NCBI GenBank assembly: GCA_900548675.1
Contig: URLJ01000033.1
Span: forward strand, 1 to 12,852
Source: an uncultured Mollicutes bacterium
GTDB lineage: Bacteria > Bacillota_I > Bacilli_A > ML615J-28 > CAG-313
Reading direction: 5' to 3'
DNA: 12,852 bases
Positions within the stretch are counted from its first letter, which is position 1. Every line of letters starts with the position of its first letter. Below, piece after piece: positions 5,961 to 12,285 of the stretch. The notes under the pieces were generated by a model, which ran no database searches, was not told where the DNA came from, and saw only the letters and a list, made by a program, of their open reading frames with translations. A program made the translations under genes and the position numbers.

Positions 5961-6800
5961 TTAAAAGGATTTATAGAAAATATTTGAAAGTTCTATTATT
6001 TCGTTAATATTCAATTCCTCAGCACGTAAAGTTTCTTTATAATTATGTTTTTTTAATAATTCAATTATTTCGCTTTTATTATATCCAAAAAATGCATTTA
6101 AATTATTAACAAGGGTTTTTCTTCTAAGCATAAAAATAGCTCTATTGAATTTCAAAAAGTATTCCTCATTATCAGCTCGTTTTAAAGGTTCGACTCTTTC
6201 GATATTTAAGACGACGCTTTCAACTTTCGGTGCCGGATAAAAAGATGACGATGGTACATTTAACACTTTTTTTATTTTAGTGTAATACTGTAACAAAACG
6301 CTTAGACTATTATAATCCTTTGTTTTAGGTTTTCCTACAAGTCTATCCGCTACTTCTTTTTGCATCATAATAGTTAAAGATTTAACTAGCGGTGCTTCTT
6401 CTAATATTTTTATCAGAATAGCTGTAGTTATATAATAAGGTAAATTCGCAAAAACTTCGACATTTTCATTATTAAAATATTCTTTTATATCTTGTTTTAA
6501 ATCTTGTTTTAAAAAATCGCCAACGATTAATTTTACATTGTTATTATTATTAATAATTTTTTCAGTTATTACTTTGGCCATTCCTTTATCTATTTCATAA
6601 CATAATAGTTTATTAGCATTGAAGGCGAGATATTCAGTTAATGATCCTAGCCCTGGGCCAACTTCAATGACATTTTTATTTTTTGCTTTTTCAGCTATTA
6701 CTTTTGTGATATTATCATCTATTAAGAAGTTTTGTCCAAAATTCTTATCGGGAGATAACTGATATTCCTCCAACAATTCTTGTACTTTTTTATAATTCAT
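5961..6800 (-). CDS. rsmA: 16S rRNA dimethyladenosine transferase
   Basis: RsmA (KsgA) uses S-adenosylmethionine to dimethylate two adjacent adenosines in the 3'-terminal hairpin of 16S rRNA during 30S maturation; loss confers kasugamycin resistance. The 279-residue protein shows KNFGQNFLID at 19-28, the SAM-binding IEVGPGLGSLTEYL at 45-58, an acidic ribose-binding end (YEID at 68-71), and catalytic NLPYY at 119-123. PAPKVESVVL in the second half and a C-terminal helical domain complete the fold. Length is typical. The ATG has AAGGTGAT immediately upstream (3' end 2 nt away, AAGG core 6 nt away). No promoter is convincing, and the rpoE terminator ends just before the ribosome site, so expression may depend on read-through. 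rsmA followed by yabG matches Bacillus. Confidence 0.97.
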   Translation of the reverse strand: MNYKKVQELLEEYQLSPDKNFGQNFLIDDNITKVIAEKAKNKNVIEVGPGLGSLTEYLAFNANKLLCYEIDKGMAKVITEKIINNNNNVKLIVGDFLKQDLKQDIKEYFNNENVEVFANLPYYITTAILIKILEEAPLVKSLTIMMQKEVADRLVGKPKTKDYNSLSVLLQYYTKIKKVLNVPSSSFYPAPKVESVVLNIERVEPLKRADNEEYFLKFNRAIFMLRRKTLVNNLNAFFGYNKSEIIELLKKHNYKETLRAEELNINEIIELSNIFYKSF

Positions 6801-6819
6801 ATATCACCTTTATAAAAAA

Positions 6820-6847
6820 ATGCTGCTTTATTTTTTTCAAGCAGCAT
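6820..6847 (-). terminator. Rho-independent terminator between rpoE and rsmA
   Basis: A 9-bp stem (ATGCTGCTT at 6820-6828 with AAGCAGCAT at 6839-6847), 10-nt loop, then seven U residues on the minus strand. It follows the rpoE stop codon by 9 bases, and its U-tract almost touches the rsmA ribosome site (6803-6810). Any RNA that makes rsmA must pass this signal or start inside it. Confidence 0.8.
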
Positions 6848-6856
6848 CTTCTAACT

Positions 6857-7345
6857 TTATTCTTCTTCATCATCATTGTCTGAATCCTGTTCTAGATCAT
6901 CAATGTCGCCTACGCTGACTTCAAATTCGTGAGCAAGATCATCTTCTTCTTCACTATTTTCATCTTCATCATCTTCGTCTTGAGCATCACTATCCTCGTA
7001 ATTCTCAGTACTATCTTCAAATTGTGGGAAAATGTCATCCTTAAGTTCATTCTTAGCAACATCTTCATCATCTGACAAATATTCTTCAAAGTCTCCGCCA
7101 TCTTTATCAAGAACAGATGTAGGTTGACGATATTTTAAATCCCAAGTATCATCACCACAATAAACAAAATCACCTGAAAGCATAAAATCCATTACAAATT
7201 GTGGCGCAACATCCTTAGCTGCTGATGCTTTAATTCCTTTTATCGATAATACTTCTTTTACGATTTGATTAATATTTTGTGGTTTATGTTTTTTCTCTAA
7301 CAAATCAATTGCGATTTCCAATAAAGAGTTATCTTTAAGAGCCAT
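6857..7345 (-). CDS. rpoE: DNA-directed RNA polymerase delta subunit
   Basis: The delta subunit binds core RNA polymerase in Gram-positive bacteria, reduces non-specific nucleic-acid binding, speeds recycling and makes transcription sensitive to initiating-NTP levels. The 162-residue protein has the expected two parts. An N-terminal HARE-HTH fold (about 1-75) runs from SLLEIAIDLLEKK through INQIVKEVL to GDDTWDLKYR. The C-terminal half (about 80-162) is disordered and strongly acidic, with runs such as DEDDEDENSEEEDD. ATG codons lie at 7351 and 7345; AGGAG (7354-7358) is 8 nt from the second but only 2 nt from the first, so I start at MALKDNS. It has its own promoter (7375-7403) and terminator. 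Bacillus also has ywiB and rpoE in the same chromosomal neighbourhood. Confidence 0.93.
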   Translation of the reverse strand: MALKDNSLLEIAIDLLEKKHKPQNINQIVKEVLSIKGIKASAAKDVAPQFVMDFMLSGDFVYCGDDTWDLKYRQPTSVLDKDGGDFEEYLSDDEDVAKNELKDDIFPQFEDSTENYEDSDAQDEDDEDENSEEEDDLAHEFEVSVGDIDDLEQDSDNDDEEE

Positions 7346-7374
7346 ATCCATATCTCCTTTAAATTACTTATTAT

Positions 7375-7403
7375 ATTGTACACTATTTTCTTTTTTATTG
7401 CAA
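7375..7403 (-). promoter_or_regulatory. Sigma-A-type promoter of rpoE
   Basis: TTGCAA (7398-7403), 17-nt spacer, TACAAT (7375-7380): the same hexamers and spacing as the spoVG promoter. The start should fall near 7368, just upstream of the AAAGGAG ribosome site. The -35 begins 23 bp past the stop of the DUF1934 gene, with no terminator between, so read-through into rpoE is also possible. Confidence 0.65.
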
Positions 7404-7425
7404 CATTTTTATTTTATTATTTTAT

Positions 7426-7815
7426 TTATATATATTCCCATGTTAGTTTTAATTGATGTGTGTCGTTTTTTTCTTTATCTATTTCAGTTTGATATATAAC
7501 CATTATTCCATTTTCATAAGATTCTAACAGAATAGTATTATTTATCATATTCACTTCATACGCATTATCTATTTTCATATAAACAGAAGCTTCCTTCAAA
7601 TAATCACAAACAAGACACATTTCCACTTTTCCTGTTCTTTCAATCGTTATTTTTGTAGATTCGATTGTCACAGTAGTATGAAGTTTTAAATCTGTTTCTT
7701 CAATAAAGTTAACAATTGTTTTATTTGCTATTTTTTTTACTATTCCTTTAGTTTCAAATTTAACCTCTGCAGCATTAGTACCAGTTAGAGAAAAGTATAT
7801 AATTGCTCTTGCCAT
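7426..7815 (-). CDS. DUF1934 (YwiB-like) beta-barrel protein
   Basis: The 129-residue soluble protein fits the DUF1934 family, which includes Bacillus YwiB, a small calycin-like beta-barrel of unknown function. Seen: alternating beta-strands throughout, TVTIESTKITIERTGKVEM at 47-65 matching the family's central strand pair before the RxG turn, SVYMKIDNAYEVNMI in the middle, and a final strand HQLKLTWEYI. There is no signal peptide or membrane helix. GAGG lies 4 nt before the ATG, tight spacing. The ribosome site sits at the edge of a 20-bp tandem repeat with nested palindromes. The upstream neighbour is the BofA-family gene (29 bp gap) and the downstream one is rpoE. In Bacillus ywiB precedes argS, which is missing here. 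Family assignment is by pattern recognition only and is moderately confident. Confidence 0.72.
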   Translation of the reverse strand: MARAIIYFSLTGTNAAEVKFETKGIVKKIANKTIVNFIEETDLKLHTTVTIESTKITIERTGKVEMCLVCDYLKEASVYMKIDNAYEVNMINNTILLESYENGIMVIYQTEIDKEKNDTHQLKLTWEYI

Positions 7816-7820
7816 ATTAC

Positions 7821-7860
7821 CTCACTATAACAATTGTTATCTCACTATAACAATTGTAAA
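7821..7860. repeat. 20-bp tandem repeat with nested palindromes between bofA and the DUF1934 gene
   Basis: Two adjacent 20-bp units (7821-7840 and 7841-7860) share their first 17 bases (CTCACTATAACAATTGT). Unit 1 ends in a perfect 14-bp palindrome, ATAACAATTGTTAT (7827-7840). Across the junction a second dyad forms: AATTGTTAT (7832-7840), 6 bp, ATAACAATT (7847-7855). The array covers the bofA stop codon and abuts the ribosome site of the next gene, so it could act as a protein operator on DNA or as an RNA hairpin. Confidence 0.8.
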
Positions 7861-8024
7861 ATTATAAGAATCACTGCCCCTGGAATTCGTAATGTTCCTA
7901 CGATAAGAAGTGACCATACATTAAATGGTATATTTAAATTTATATATCTTCCTATTAAATTGAATAGAAACAAAAACACTACTCCAAACAAAAGCGATTT
8001 AATTGCCCATTTCACATATTTCAT
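7845..8024 (-). CDS. bofA: BofA-family small membrane protein (pro-sigma-K processing regulator type)
   Basis: A 59-residue integral membrane protein. In Bacillus BofA sits in the membrane around the forespore and, with SpoIVFA, holds the SpoIVFB intramembrane protease inactive until pro-sigma-K should be cleaved. Seen: an N-terminal hydrophobic helix (about 10-25, SLLFGVVFLFLFNLI), then the C-terminal family signature NIPFNVWSLLIVGTLRIPG (31-49), then hydrophobic AVILIILQLL to the end. The usual (F/L)G(V/I)PG reads LRIPG. Bacillus BofA is about 87 residues, so this lacks part of the N-terminal region. The start is forced: an in-frame TGA lies 6-8 bases before the ATG, inside a good GGTGAT ribosome site (8030-8035, 5 nt spacing). 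surE ends 76 bp upstream with no terminator. The call rests on a short motif, hence moderate confidence. Confidence 0.78.
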   Translation of the reverse strand: MKYVKWAIKSLLFGVVFLFLFNLIGRYINLNIPFNVWSLLIVGTLRIPGAVILIILQLL

Positions 8025-8036
8025 AAAATATCACCC

Positions 8037-8050
8037 ACATATATATATGT
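8037..8050. repeat. 14-bp AT palindrome ahead of bofA
   Basis: ACATATATATATGT is a perfect 14-bp palindrome lying directly before the bofA ribosome site (8030-8035). It could be a regulator site or a weak RNA hairpin, but TA-repeat tracts are frequent in this AT-rich window, so the significance is doubtful. Confidence 0.3.
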
Positions 8051-8100
8051 TATACTTGGACAATATATTCTACTATTCATATTATCTATAAATTTCTTTA

Positions 8101-8820
8101 TTATAAACTATATTTTTTAAAAACCGTATAATCCGTTACATCTATTGTAACTGGTGTTACAGAAACATTATTATACATAATTTGATATATATCTGAATTC
8201 ACATCATTTCTATCATTGCTGAAATTAGGTTTACCTATAGCGAAGTATTTACCATCCTTTAAATCATAGTTTGTGTTATATTTGCACCAACCCTGATGAG
8301 TTATTTTAACATCTTTAGGATTAGACGGGATATTAATATTAAGCATTTGACTTTCTTTGTATATATCACTTTTAATAATATCACAAAACAACTTTTTAAA
8401 TATTTTGTTAAAACCTTCTAAAGAACCAACCTCACATGAGATAGCTATACTCTTTTTATCATATATAACAGCTTCTTTAGCTGCCGCAACAGTACCTGAA
8501 TATATAATATCTTCACCAAGATTATAACCATTGTTAACACCTGATATTAATAAATCAAAATCTATATTCAAAATATGAATCGCTGCTTTTACACAATCAA
8601 CAGGTGTTCCTTCTACTTGATATGTTTCTACTTTAGGAACTACATCATTAATTTTTTCACAAGATATACCTTTTCTAAGAGTTAACGAGCTGCTAACAGC
8701 TGATTGTTCTTGTGCTGGTGCTACCGTAGAAACATCGTGTCCTAATTCTTTTAACGCTTTGACTAGAACCTTTAGACCTTCTTTTTGTATACCATCATCA
8801 TTTGTTACCAATATTTTCAT
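8101..8820 (-). CDS. surE: 5'/3'-nucleotidase SurE
   Basis: Metal-dependent phosphatase that removes phosphate from nucleoside 5'- and 3'-monophosphates and short polyphosphates; linked to stationary-phase survival and nucleotide salvage. The 239-residue product begins with the signature MKILVTNDDGI, with metal-binding Asp8 and Asp9. It continues with APAQEQSAVSSSLTL at 34-48 (Ser40 region), VEGTPVDCVKAAI at 69-81, SGVNNGYNLGEDIIYSGT at 93-110 (metal-binding Asn96/97) and VAAAKEA. It is slightly shorter than the usual 250 residues because the C-terminal arm is short. The ATG overlaps the stop codon of the upstream DHH gene by one base (TAATG), with GAGG 7 nt upstream, so translation should be coupled. 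It is the third gene of the operon that starts at the promoter near 10750. Confidence 0.96.
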   Translation of the reverse strand: MKILVTNDDGIQKEGLKVLVKALKELGHDVSTVAPAQEQSAVSSSLTLRKGISCEKINDVVPKVETYQVEGTPVDCVKAAIHILNIDFDLLISGVNNGYNLGEDIIYSGTVAAAKEAVIYDKKSIAISCEVGSLEGFNKIFKKLFCDIIKSDIYKESQMLNINIPSNPKDVKITHQGWCKYNTNYDLKDGKYFAIGKPNFSNDRNDVNSDIYQIMYNNVSVTPVTIDVTDYTVFKKYSL

Positions 8821-9782
8821 TATTGTGCCTCAGGATGATCTTTTTTATATTTTTCGTGAACTATGTCAAGATCGTTTAAGAGTTCTTTCATTTCCTTCTT
8901 ATTATATATAGTAGCACCGCTTGCAAGAAGGTGCCCTCCACCACGATATTTTTTAGCAACATCATTAATAGGTACAAAGCGTGAACGAAGTCTGACGCGA
9001 ATATTATCAGGATAGTAAACAAATGTAACCCAAATTAAACTTCCCTTAATTGAACTAATCGAATTAACTAAAGCTGCAGCTTCTTCTTTTGTAACATTGA
9101 ATTTTTTCATAAGTCTCTTTGTGAACACTAAATAATATATACCAGTTTTCGTACATTTCAAGTGACTATATATATATCCTTGTAAACGATATGTTGAAAC
9201 ATCCTTTAAATTTAAATGAACATTTATACTTTCATTATCGACATCATGTTTTAGTAATTCTGAAGCACATTCCATTATTTTACTATCTACTCCACGATAT
9301 AGAAAACGTCCTGTATCTGTTATAATCCCGGTATATAGAGCTGTTGCAGATGCTGTTGACATAATAAGTTCATCTTTTAATTCTAGATAAAACGATGTAA
9401 TGATTGCTGCACAAGCTGCCATTTTAGGATCAACATACTCTATGTCTGCAAAAGGATCAGAATCATCGTGATGATCAATTTTAATTATTTCTTTAGCTAG
9501 TTTATATTTATCGCCACAAATTCTAGAAGAAACAGAAGTATCTACAACAATAGCTAAAGCATTTTGATACTTTTCATCTTCTACTATATCGTTTGAACCT
9601 ATAAAGCTTAAATAATCTGGTATCTCATCGCCAACTGCATATATTTTTTTTTCAGGAAATGATTCTTGTAATAAATATTTTAATCCCATTTGTGATCCAA
9701 TCGCATCACCGTCTGGTCTTAAATGACGATGGATGATAATAGTATCATATTCTTTTATCTTTTCAAGTATTTTTTTAAACAT
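8820..9782 (-). CDS. DHH/DHHA1 family phosphoesterase, NrnA-like, second paralogue
   Basis: NrnA-type enzymes degrade 2-5 nt RNA (nanoRNA) and dephosphorylate pAp; relatives hydrolyse pApA or c-di-AMP. In 320 residues: PDGDAIGS at 23-30, VVDTS with Asp81, the DHH triad at 103-105 (KIDHH), TDTGRF at 155-160, and the DHHA1 nucleotide-binding GGGHLLASGA at 281-290 preceded by RVRLRSR. All metal ligands appear present. I start at ATG 9782, because AAGGTG (9789-9794) lies 6 nt upstream and the N-terminus MFKKILEKIK then aligns residue for residue with the first paralogue (MFTKILNKIK). A GTG at 9791 is the alternative. It overlaps the upstream paralogue by 8 bp and surE by 1 bp. It is clearly a diverged tandem duplicate. 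The substrate cannot be assigned from sequence. Confidence 0.9.
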   Translation of the reverse strand: MFKKILEKIKEYDTIIIHRHLRPDGDAIGSQMGLKYLLQESFPEKKIYAVGDEIPDYLSFIGSNDIVEDEKYQNALAIVVDTSVSSRICGDKYKLAKEIIKIDHHDDSDPFADIEYVDPKMAACAAIITSFYLELKDELIMSTASATALYTGIITDTGRFLYRGVDSKIMECASELLKHDVDNESINVHLNLKDVSTYRLQGYIYSHLKCTKTGIYYLVFTKRLMKKFNVTKEEAAALVNSISSIKGSLIWVTFVYYPDNIRVRLRSRFVPINDVAKKYRGGGHLLASGATIYNKKEMKELLNDLDIVHEKYKKDHPEAQ

Positions 9783-10722
9783 CTTTTTCACCTTCTTCTG
9801 CGAGTTTTATTAAATCATCTATAACAGATTCACACATTCTCCAGTTATCAACAGTAGCACCACTTGCGAGAGTATGTCCTCCACCACCATATTTAACGGC
9901 TATTTTATTTATGTTATATTTAGAAGAACGCAATTCTACATATATCTTTCCGTCTTCATTTTCAGTAAAGTTTGCCCATATATCGATGCCATTTACACCA
10001 CTCATGATATTGACCATTCCTCTTGAAATATTATTAACGGTTGTATCCATATCTAAGACATCTTGATAAGTATTTTTTAAATAAGCAACTCCACAATCTA
10101 AAATAATAAACCTTAAGGTCATTTCTGCTCTTAACATAACATTGCTTAATTCTTCATTATATAGTTTTGCATATATATAATCTAAATCAATGTTTTCTTT
10201 TAACAGAAATGATGCTCTTTTAAATGTATCACTAGAAGTAGAAGAAAATCTAAATCTTCCGCTATCTGTAACCATTCCTACATATAAAGCTGTTGCGGCT
10301 AATTTTGTGAGTTTCATCTTTTTATTTATTATTAAATCTGTAACTACCCCTGCACAAGATTCACTAGTATTATCAACATATGCTAAATCACCATATTCGC
10401 CTTGTGGAATGTGATGATCTATTTTAATTACATACGAAGCAAGTTTATATCTCGCGTCAGATATCATATATTCAGCACCTGTATCAAGAATAATAGCTAA
10501 TGCACCCTTGTATTTTTCATCACTAACATCATCCATTTTACCTAAGAATAAAAAGCGTTCTGACTCATCCCCTACTAATAATACTTCTTTATTAGGAAAA
10601 GTGGCTAGAATGGCTTCTTTTAGGCCTATTTGCGAGCCTATGGCGTCACCATCAGGTTTATTATGACGGTGTATTATTATTGTGTTATATTGTTTAATTT
10701 TATTTAAAATCTTTGTAAACAT
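9775..10722 (-). CDS. DHH/DHHA1 family phosphoesterase, NrnA-like, first paralogue
   Basis: Same family as the next gene, 315 residues. Seen: RHNKPDGDAIGS at 19-30, ILDTG with Asp80, IKIDHH at 99-104, VTDSGRFRFS at 151-160 and GGGGHTLASGA at 279-289 with VELRSSKY just before. The full ligand set suggests an active Mn-dependent phosphodiesterase or phosphatase for short oligonucleotides, pAp or related dinucleotides. It is first in an operon with its paralogue and surE, suggesting a nucleotide-recycling set. The ATG is preceded only by a purine-rich, weak ribosome site (GAGAGAAAAGAA), whereas the downstream genes are coupled by overlap. The promoter lies about 25-55 bp upstream. Which paralogue corresponds to NrnA proper needs a phylogeny. 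Confidence 0.9.
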   Translation of the reverse strand: MFTKILNKIKQYNTIIIHRHNKPDGDAIGSQIGLKEAILATFPNKEVLLVGDESERFLFLGKMDDVSDEKYKGALAIILDTGAEYMISDARYKLASYVIKIDHHIPQGEYGDLAYVDNTSESCAGVVTDLIINKKMKLTKLAATALYVGMVTDSGRFRFSSTSSDTFKRASFLLKENIDLDYIYAKLYNEELSNVMLRAEMTLRFIILDCGVAYLKNTYQDVLDMDTTVNNISRGMVNIMSGVNGIDIWANFTENEDGKIYVELRSSKYNINKIAVKYGGGGHTLASGATVDNWRMCESVIDDLIKLAEEGEKDV

Positions 10723-10746
10723 TTCTTTTCTCTCTTTCTAATTCTA

Positions 10747-10777
10747 ATTATATCATATATTAATGAATTTGTGTCAA
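10747..10777 (-). promoter_or_regulatory. Promoter of the nrnA-like/surE operon
   Basis: TATAAT (10747-10752) with TGA in front (extended -10), and a perfect TTGACA (10772-10777) upstream. The spacer is 19 nt, longer than ideal, so the extended -10 probably matters. The -35 overlaps the U-tract region of the lipoprotein terminator, so the two transcription units are packed end to start. Confidence 0.55.
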
Positions 10778-10787
10778 AAAAAGAAGT

Positions 10788-10834
10788 AATAAAAACCTAA
10801 GGAGAATTTATGTTATTTCCCTTAGGTTTTTATT
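10788..10834 (-). terminator. Rho-independent terminator of the lipoprotein gene
   Basis: A perfect 15-bp stem (10788-10802 with 10820-10834, core CCTAAGG) with a 17-nt loop starts 7 bases after the lipoprotein stop codon. On the minus strand the stem ends in a U-run and is followed shortly by UUUUUUU. The T-run on the plus side makes it potentially bidirectional. Confidence 0.85.
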
Positions 10835-10841
10835 ATTAATA

Positions 10842-12119
10842 TCATTTGTTATTTTTTTCAATCTCTTTGGTTAAATAATCTCTTATATCCAACAAAAGCT
10901 TATCCACTTCTTCTGGTGTACCTTTAAAATTTGAAAAATCAAAATCAGCTGGTAAGAGTTCTTTAGGAATACTATCGATTAATTGTTTACTATATTTAGC
11001 CATATTAGGCAAAATAATGGTTTGATAGCTTTCAAGTCCACGAAGGATGTCAATTAACTCTACTCCTAGTTTATATACTTCAGTAAGAGAAACATCGATA
11101 AAAGCTAGTTTACCTTCTCTTATCAAAATTATTATTCTAGTAAAATTACTAATACCTATTTTTTCAAGAAAGTTTAAAATACTTTCGACAAATTTATCAA
11201 TATCAGCAAAACTAAAACCATAATTTTTCAAGATTTCTTCGATATCAGTTATCGTGAGTGAATCTAATAAATCTTTTATATTATTATAAACGTTTAATAA
11301 AAATTCTTTATATTGAGTAGGTGTTAAAAATTTAATATCACCAAAATCATCTTTTAAAACTTTGATTACTTCTAATATTATTTTATCAACTTTATCAAGT
11401 TCAGCAAAAAATTCATCTTTTGTTAAATCAAGTTTTATATTAGGGTATTTAGTTTCCACAGCATCCTTTAGGTAGCTACTATAAATCATGTATAAGAACT
11501 CTTTAAATAAATATGATTCTCTGATTTGTGCATATATTACATCGAGCTGTTTTATGGTATAAACACTAATTAATTCTTCATCTTTAAATGTATATGAACC
11601 ATCTTCTTCTAGTACTGCTATTTTGCTGAATATATCGTTTAATGATTTATGAATACTCTTTCCTGTTTCACTTTCTTTTTCAAAATCAACCTTTGAAAAA
11701 TCAGTTGTATTACCTCTATATAAAACTCCTAAATTCTTTTTATATTCTTTTTCACTAGTTGATTCTAAAGCACTAACAATAACGCCTAGTATTCTTATAT
11801 TATCATGGGAATCTATATATATATCAAAATAAGGTACTTGTGGTATTTCCTCAAAAACAGGATATATATCTAAATTTTCTTTTACATTAGTTGCTTCTTT
11901 ATCCCAACCAATAAATGTATAACCACTTCTAGCTGGAATATATCCAAGATTGTACAAGGCATCAGTACCTTCTTCAACTTCTACTTGACAAATTACAGTA
12001 GTCATATCAGCATCATAGTACTTAACAACATACTTAATTGGTTCATCTTCTTTCCCGCAAGATCCTAGAAGTAACATAAATGATAATATCATTAACAATC
12101 CAAAAAATTTACGTTTCAC
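10842..12119 (-). CDS. Surface lipoprotein with one InlB-type repeat and a helical C-terminal region
   Basis: A 425-residue predicted lipoprotein. The signal peptide MKRKFFGLLMILSFMLLLGS is followed by the lipobox cysteine Cys21, so it should be lipidated and held on the outer face of the membrane. Residues 30-92 form one Listeria-Bacteroides (InlB B-type, beta-grasp) repeat: KYYDADMTTVICQVEVEEG, then ARSGYTFIGWDKEAT and IYPVF. Residues 95-425 look mostly alpha-helical, Lys/Asp/Ile/Leu-rich, and match no family I know; they could be a binding or spacer domain. The start is a GTG at 12117-12119, supported by AAGGAGG (12127-12133) 7 nt upstream and by an immediate signal peptide. It is a single-gene unit with its own promoter and terminator. 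The ligand is unknown; InlB-type repeats usually occur in cell-surface or adhesion proteins. Confidence 0.82.
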   Translation of the reverse strand: MKRKFFGLLMILSFMLLLGSCGKEDEPIKYVVKYYDADMTTVICQVEVEEGTDALYNLGYIPARSGYTFIGWDKEATNVKENLDIYPVFEEIPQVPYFDIYIDSHDNIRILGVIVSALESTSEKEYKKNLGVLYRGNTTDFSKVDFEKESETGKSIHKSLNDIFSKIAVLEEDGSYTFKDEELISVYTIKQLDVIYAQIRESYLFKEFLYMIYSSYLKDAVETKYPNIKLDLTKDEFFAELDKVDKIILEVIKVLKDDFGDIKFLTPTQYKEFLLNVYNNIKDLLDSLTITDIEEILKNYGFSFADIDKFVESILNFLEKIGISNFTRIIILIREGKLAFIDVSLTEVYKLGVELIDILRGLESYQTIILPNMAKYSKQLIDSIPKELLPADFDFSNFKGTPEEVDKLLLDIRDYLTKEIEKNNK

Positions 12120-12126
12120 AACAAAT

Positions 12127-12133
12127 CCTCCTT
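12127..12133 (-). promoter_or_regulatory. Strong ribosome site for the GTG-started lipoprotein
   Basis: AAGGAGG lies 7 nt before GTG (12117-12119) and decides that non-ATG start; no ATG competes near the signal peptide. Confidence 0.8.
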
Positions 12134-12147
12134 ACACCTTTTTTAGT

Positions 12148-12176
12148 ATTATAACATAGTTTTTTTATATTTGCAA
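12148..12176 (-). promoter_or_regulatory. Sigma-A-type promoter of the lipoprotein gene
   Basis: TTGCAA (12171-12176), 17-nt spacer, TATAAT (12148-12153) with TGT directly upstream, forming an extended -10. The start is predicted near 12141, leaving a leader of about 20 nt. The -35 is the same TTGCAA seen ahead of rpoE and spoVG. Confidence 0.72.
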
Positions 12177-12218
12177 TAGTTTATATAAATTTGTCGAAAA
12201 TTTTAAAATACAAAAAAA

Positions 12219-12244
12219 GAGGTTAGATATAAATACCTAACCTC
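12219..12244 (-). terminator. Rho-independent terminator of the partial surface-protein gene
   Basis: An 8-bp stem (GAGGTTAG at 12219-12226 with CTAACCTC at 12237-12244) with a 10-nt loop, followed on the minus strand by seven U residues (12212-12218). It lies about 40 bases beyond the stop codon at 12286. Confidence 0.85.
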
Positions 12245-12285
12245 AGATATATAAAATTGTAATTAACTATGAATTTTTCCAATAA

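Noticed and set aside
6910..7110. A second minus-strand frame inside rpoE (Met/Lys/Leu-rich).
   Set aside because: It is the shifted reading of the acidic GAT/GAA-rich tail of rpoE; low complexity and no ribosome site.
8037..8072. Possible sigma-E promoter for bofA (ATATT then CATATATA).
   Set aside because: The spacer is only 12 nt, the -10 departs from CATACAnT, and the tract is a simple TA repeat.
7834..8091. An 85-codon plus-strand frame between the DUF1934 gene and surE.
   Set aside because: It is antisense to the better supported bofA gene, has no ribosome site, and shows no protein-like motif.
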